Source: Mycolicibacterium moriokaense (lineage in GTDB: Bacteria > Actinomycetota > Actinomycetes > Mycobacteriales > Mycobacteriaceae). From it: DNA of 64,000 nucleotides. The stretch is taken from contig NZ_AP022560.1 of assembly GCF_010726085.1 (NCBI RefSeq), forward strand, positions 4,774,001 through 4,838,000, given 5' to 3'. The notes beneath the pieces are model-generated. The model had not been told where the DNA came from. It was given only the letters and a program-made list of their open reading frames with translations, and searched no databases. This document shows, piece by piece, positions 60,861 to 64,000 of this stretch. A program made the translations under genes and the position numbers. Each line of letters opens with the position of its first letter. The first letter of the stretch is position 1.

Positions 60861-61399
60861 GACTGGCCCCTCGACGGCAGTGCGACGGTCGCGGTCCCGG
60901 GCATCAGCACCTCGTCGCCACGCTTGCAGTAGATGTCGAGGTCGATGAGCCCGTCGTCACGCTTTCCGGTGATCACCCCGCCGAATGTCAACGGCTGCCC
61001 GGGATATGCGATCGCCCGGTTCTGGACGGCGAACGCCACCAACCGGCCGGCGCCACCGATCCAGTCGGTCAACGCCCGCGACAGCAGTGCGGCCTGCAGC
61101 GGGCCCTGAACGAGGACGTTGTCGTAGCCCTCGGTGTCGCGGGCCCAGTCCTTGTCGTAATGGATGCGATGGCCGTTGTACGTCGCGGCGCTGAAGAAGA
61201 ACATCTGCGTCTCGTCGACGGTGACCGTCAATGCCGGGATCTCGTCACCGGTGGCGACGTCCTCGAAGTAGGGTTGCGTCCCCTCGCGAGCAGACGTGAA
61301 AACCCCCTTTTCGGGTCCATTTTGGGGGTTTTCGCGTCTGCTCGCGGAAGAAGAGTGGGGCGCGGAAGAAGGGTGCGGCGCGGAAGAAGACGGAGTCAT
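60857..61399 (-). CDS. MaoC-like (ChsH1-type) enoyl-CoA hydratase with palindrome-derived N-terminal insert
   Basis: A 180-residue protein with a hot-dog MaoC domain from about residue 43 (YFEDVATGDEIPALTVTVDE, then AATYNGHRIHYDKDWARD, VLVQGPLQAALLSRALTD and AIAYPGQPLTFGGVITG). With its ChsH2-like neighbour it should hydrate a steroid enoyl-CoA. The first 40 residues are abnormal: an 18-bp tandem repeat encodes SSSAPH-type units (residues 2-18), and family A palindrome copy 3 encodes about residues 18-38 (RRENPQNGPEKGVFTSAR). The native protein probably started close to residue 40. Its ATG overlaps the upstream stop by 4 bases. Confidence 0.82.
   Translation of the reverse strand: MTPSSSAPHPSSAPHSSSASRRENPQNGPEKGVFTSAREGTQPYFEDVATGDEIPALTVTVDETQMFFFSAATYNGHRIHYDKDWARDTEGYDNVLVQGPLQAALLSRALTDWIGGAGRLVAFAVQNRAIAYPGQPLTFGGVITGKRDDGLIDLDIYCKRGDEVLMPGTATVALPSRGQS
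61285..61346. repeat. Family A palindromic element, copy 3 (inside a coding region)
   Basis: Left arm 61285-61307 and right arm 61324-61346 form a 23-bp stem with one G.T-type mismatch and a 16-base loop, the same geometry as copy 1. Outer sequence CGCGAGCAGACGTG. It is fully inside the MaoC reading frame. Confidence 0.85.
61343..61394. repeat. 18-bp tandem repeat (about 2.9 units) in the MaoC gene start
   Basis: Units CGCGGAAGAAGAGTGGGG (61343-61360), CGCGGAAGAAGGGTGCGG (61361-61378) and a partial third (61379-61394). The unit begins with the end of palindrome copy 3 (CGCGG), so the array seems to have grown from the element border. It encodes six-residue repeats, keeping the frame. Confidence 0.8.
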
Positions 61400-61899
61400 G
61401 CTGGCCGCGCAATCATCGACGTCGTGGCTTCAGCGAGAAGCTCACGATGCTGGTTGCGGTACTCGGCGCGCCAGGTCACCAACACGAATCTTCCTGACCT
61501 ACCTTCCTTCTCGACGATCGACTCGACCGTGCGCGTCATCTCGACCTCATCACCGTGGTAGGCGGGCAGATGAAATGTGGTGTTCTCGCCGCCGGCCATG
61601 CGCCGCGGCGCCTTCGGGAAAGCCATGCTGCCCGTCGCCGCGCCTGACGATCCGTCGGGCCGCAAGTCGCCGAGAGCGGCGACGCCGAGGATCGCGTACT
61701 GCAGGTACAGCGGCGGGCAGATGATGTCGCGATAGCCGTGCCGCCGCGCGTAGTCCGGGTCGAACCACAGCGGGTTGTGATCGCCGACCGCGGCGGCCCA
61801 GCGCTGCCAATCCCGGCGGTACACCTCCCCGGTGGCGACGGCGACCACCTCTCCGACCTTGGCGGCCGACTCCGGATCGATGAGGCTTTCGACGCTCAC
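61396..61899 (-). CDS. MaoC-like (ChsH2 N-terminal type) hydratase subunit
   Basis: A 167-residue hot-dog protein. It begins SVESLIDPESAAKVGEVVAV, has the hydratase helix AAVGDHNPLWFDPDYARRHG, and ends RAEYRNQHRELLAEATTSMI. In M. tuberculosis ChsH2 carries a fused DUF35 domain; here the protein stops after the MaoC part and the DUF35 is a separate gene at 59255. GTG 61899 overlaps the acyl-CoA dehydrogenase stop (GTGA), which fixes it; the upstream open frame belongs to antisense noise within that gene. Expected partner of the next MaoC protein. Confidence 0.8.
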   Translation of the reverse strand: MSVESLIDPESAAKVGEVVAVATGEVYRRDWQRWAAAVGDHNPLWFDPDYARRHGYRDIICPPLYLQYAILGVAALGDLRPDGSSGAATGSMAFPKAPRRMAGGENTTFHLPAYHGDEVEMTRTVESIVEKEGRSGRFVLVTWRAEYRNQHRELLAEATTSMIARPA

Positions 61900-62900
61900 T
61901 GTGCATCCCCGACAAGCCATTTCGCGGCGATGTCGGCACCCCCGCCCAGCGTCGACAACACGCGGGCACGCTCGGAGAACAGATGTAGCCCGGTGTCGAC
62001 GACGTACCCCATTCCGCCGTGCAGCTGATGAGCGTCGAGGGTGACCTTCTTGATCTCGGCCGCCCGCATCCGCGCGATCGCGGTCTCCCGCGTCGCCGTG
62101 CGGCCACGCCCGATCCAGAATGTGGCCGACTGCGCAGCGAGACGCGCTGCCGCCAGCGCGATGTGCATATCGGCGACGATATGCTGCGCGGCCTGGAACG
62201 AGGCGATCGGTCGACCGAACTGCTCCCGCATCTTCGTGTAGTCGACGGTGCGGTCGATCACCGCCTCGCCGACACCGACCAGGTCCAGACAGTCCAGCGC
62301 GACAATCGCGTTGGCCGTGCGCCGCAGCTGCTCGTCGTCGACCGGCACCGGCTCGTCGACCAGAACGTCGTCGAACCGGACGGTGAACACCGGAAAGCCG
62401 CCCATGATGGGCAGGGCCTCGATGTCGATGCCGTTCGCCGCGGTGTCGACTGCGACGACGCCACCGTCGGTCGTCGTGATGATCACGTCGGCCCGGTCCG
62501 CGTCGGCGACGTAGCGCACCTCGCCGCTCACCCGCCACGTGTCCTCGTCACGGCGCACACGGACGCGGGGCGTCGCATCCGCAGCGTCGCGCGGATTGAA
62601 CAGCGCACAGGTTCCGCGTGCCTCACCGGACGTCAGCCGCGGCAGCCACGCCGACCCGACGCCGAGCCAGTCGACGGCCAGGGCGGCATACACCGTGCTC
62701 TGCACCACCCTGGGGCACAGCGCCCGGCCCGCCTCCACACAGAAGACGCCGATATCGCCGAGGCTGCCGTCGACCACCAACCCGAGGACACCCGCCGACG
62801 CCAGCGCTTTCCACTGCGCGTCCGGCTCGAGGTCGGCGGCGAGCACGCTGCGACACATCGCGGCGAGGTCGCGTTCGTCCTGCGAAGGAATCACCCGCAT
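61896..62900 (-). CDS. Acyl-CoA dehydrogenase, short subunit (FadE29/ChsE-type)
   Basis: A 334-residue ACAD. The N-terminal domain is reduced (PSQDERDLAAMCRSVLAADL), the beta domain has WRVSGEVRYVADADRADVII, and the C-terminal bundle has the family segment DYTKMREQFGRPIASFQAAQ and LHGGMGYVVDTGLHLFSERA. Mycobacterial steroid ACADs are alpha2-beta2 heterotetramers of a long and a short subunit encoded side by side with shared FAD sites; this is the short subunit. It lies 3 bases after the long subunit gene. Confidence 0.82.
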   Translation of the reverse strand: MRVIPSQDERDLAAMCRSVLAADLEPDAQWKALASAGVLGLVVDGSLGDIGVFCVEAGRALCPRVVQSTVYAALAVDWLGVGSAWLPRLTSGEARGTCALFNPRDAADATPRVRVRRDEDTWRVSGEVRYVADADRADVIITTTDGGVVAVDTAANGIDIEALPIMGGFPVFTVRFDDVLVDEPVPVDDEQLRRTANAIVALDCLDLVGVGEAVIDRTVDYTKMREQFGRPIASFQAAQHIVADMHIALAAARLAAQSATFWIGRGRTATRETAIARMRAAEIKKVTLDAHQLHGGMGYVVDTGLHLFSERARVLSTLGGGADIAAKWLVGDAQ

Positions 62901-62903
62901 GCG

Positions 62904-64000
62904 TCACCGCCCGTACGACGGCATCCGGTGACCGCGTTGAGCGATCACGTCACGCAGCACTTCGTTGGTGCCTCCCCCGAAGCGCATGAGGGGCGAGACC
63001 CGGTAGAGGCGCTCGAAGAATCCGTCGAGCGGTGCCCCGGCGCTGCGGTGGGCGCGCAGGCCCTCGGGCCCGAGCAGGTCGATCGCGAGGTCGGCGATCC
63101 GCTGGCGCAGCTCGCTGGTGAAGATCTTCTCGACGCTGACCTCGACGGACGGGATGCGACCACTGTCGAGTATCGAGGCCGCTTCCAGGCCCATCAGCCG
63201 GGCAACCTCCACGTCGGCCTCGGCCTGGGCGAGCCGCCGCCTATAGGCCGGGCCGGGATCGGGAGCGAGCGCGGTCAGCTCATCGAGCGCCCGACGCAGG
63301 TCGCCGACGTTGATCAGCGCGCCGCGTTCCAGATCCAGCGCGCCGGTGATGTAGGTCCAGCCCATGTTGAGCTCGCCGATCAGGTTGGTGACGGGCACGC
63401 GCACGTCGCGGAAGAACGTCTCATTGGTGCGGTAGCCCGACCAGGCGTACAGCGGGTGGATCTCGATGCCCGGGGTGTCGATGGGGACCACGATCACCGA
63501 GATTCCGCGGTGCCGCGGTGCGTCCGGGTCCGTGCGCACGCACAACCACTCGTGGGTCGACCGCTGTGCCCCGCTGTTCCAGATCTTCGAGCCGTTGATC
63601 ACCCACTCATCGCCGTCGCGGACGGCGCGGGTGCGCAGGCTGGCCAGGTCGGTGCCCGCGTTGGGCTCCGAGTAGCCGAGCGCGAAGACGATCTCTCCCC
63701 TGGCGATCCCGGGCAGGAACTCCTTCTTGTTCTGCTCCGTGCCGTGGCGCATGATCATCGGCGCCACCGACGTCACCGTCAGATCCGGACCGGGTACGCC
63801 GGCGTACTCGAACTCGCTCATCAGCAGGTGCTGATGCATGGCGGTCAGCCCGAGACCGCCGTACTCCTTCGGCCAGTTCAGGCCGAACCAGCCCTTTTCG
63901 CCGATCTTGCGGCGGAACGCCGTCAGCTCGCCGCCCTGGTGTTCGAGGCCGTGCTCGGCCATCTCCGCCCGCAGCGCGGCGGTGACGTTCTCCTCGAGAA
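62904..64000 (-). CDS. Acyl-CoA dehydrogenase, long subunit (FadE28/FadE26-type), 5'-truncated by window edge
   Basis: At least 365 residues of an ACAD with the FAD/substrate motif LGYSEPNAGTDLASL, WVINGSKIWNSGAQ, and the C-terminal LMRFGGGTNEVLRDVIAQRG. The first ATG in the window (63962) is probably internal, because the frame continues upstream without stop as LEENVTAALRAEMAEHG, a normal ACAD start region. The gene therefore begins beyond position 64000. It should pair with the 334-residue subunit to dehydrogenate a steroid side-chain acyl-CoA. Confidence 0.83.
   Translation of the reverse strand, partial: LEENVTAALRAEMAEHGLEHQGGELTAFRRKIGEKGWFGLNWPKEYGGLGLTAMHQHLLMSEFEYAGVPGPDLTVTSVAPMIMRHGTEQNKKEFLPGIARGEIVFALGYSEPNAGTDLASLRTRAVRDGDEWVINGSKIWNSGAQRSTHEWLCVRTDPDAPRHRGISVIVVPIDTPGIEIHPLYAWSGYRTNETFFRDVRVPVTNLIGELNMGWTYITGALDLERGALINVGDLRRALDELTALAPDPGPAYRRRLAQAEADVEVARLMGLEAASILDSGRIPSVEVSVEKIFTSELRQRIADLAIDLLGPEGLRAHRSAGAPLDGFFERLYRVSPLMRFGGGTNEVLRDVIAQRGHRMPSYGR

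Overview
The window is high-GC DNA with GTG/TTG starts, 4-bp gene overlaps, two MmpL transporters (one with MmpS), a PhoY-type PhoU, a TB8.4/Rv0203-type hemophore-like protein, a mycofactocin-type SDR, CYP125 and an igr-like steroid side-chain operon. Together these point to a Mycobacterium/Mycolicibacterium chromosome, most likely an environmental, fast-growing type rich in lipid, steroid and xenobiotic catabolism. No rRNA, tRNA, transposase, prophage or CRISPR array was seen.

Layout. 1-15 kb: the end of a SigF-type sigma factor, an MMPL transporter fused to an FHA domain, a RibD-C/DHFR-like protein, several alpha/beta hydrolases, a lone MmpL, PhoU and a YwaF-type membrane protein. 14.7-20.1 kb: a TetR gene divergent from an amidohydrolase / tandem acyl-CoA dehydrogenase / amidohydrolase operon. 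20-24 kb: small membrane proteins, OsmC, an LLM flavin oxidoreductase, and a MerR gene divergent from a PAS-ANTAR regulator. 24.4-26.2 kb: a Ser/Gly-rich exported protein behind a promoter that carries a near-consensus IdeR iron box. 26-36 kb: SDRs, a thioesterase, a D-aminoacylase-type amidohydrolase divergent from a Rieske oxygenase/TetR/SnoaL operon, and an MFS + deaminase pair. 36-40.1 kb: a TetR-mmpS-mmpL unit with a clear promoter and operator. 40.2-41 kb: the wreck of a two-component system. 41.5-49.5 kb: a minus-strand catabolic operon (SDR, DUF3556, epoxide hydrolase, Rieske oxygenase, HSL esterase) whose upstream end is two decayed genes, followed by an alcohol dehydrogenase. 49.6-53.3 kb: a HAPMO-type Baeyer-Villiger monooxygenase divergent from a PF10118 protein and a TetR. 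53.3-56.2 kb: a beta-lactamase-fold lipoprotein, a Tat-exported DUF1906 protein and the hemophore-like protein. 56.4-64 kb: CYP125 convergent with an operon (acyl-CoA dehydrogenase pair, MaoC pair, Ltp2-like retroaldolase, DUF35, FadD17-like CoA ligase) that encodes a full side-chain-shortening cycle.

The most unusual signals are two families of small palindromic elements. Family A (about 62 bp, core GCGAGCAGACG) occurs three times. Two copies lie in open coding frames in the same phase: one adds about 20 residues near the N-terminus of a MaoC dehydratase, the other replaces the end of a small membrane protein. Family B (core GATTTCGGCGTG) flanks the CYP125 gene and supplies the stop codons of CYP125 and of the convergent CoA ligase gene. 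Next in interest are the IdeR box placed over a sigma-A-like promoter, the MMPL-FHA fusion, the two-component-system remnant, and MaoC subunits with complementary losses in the hydratase motif.
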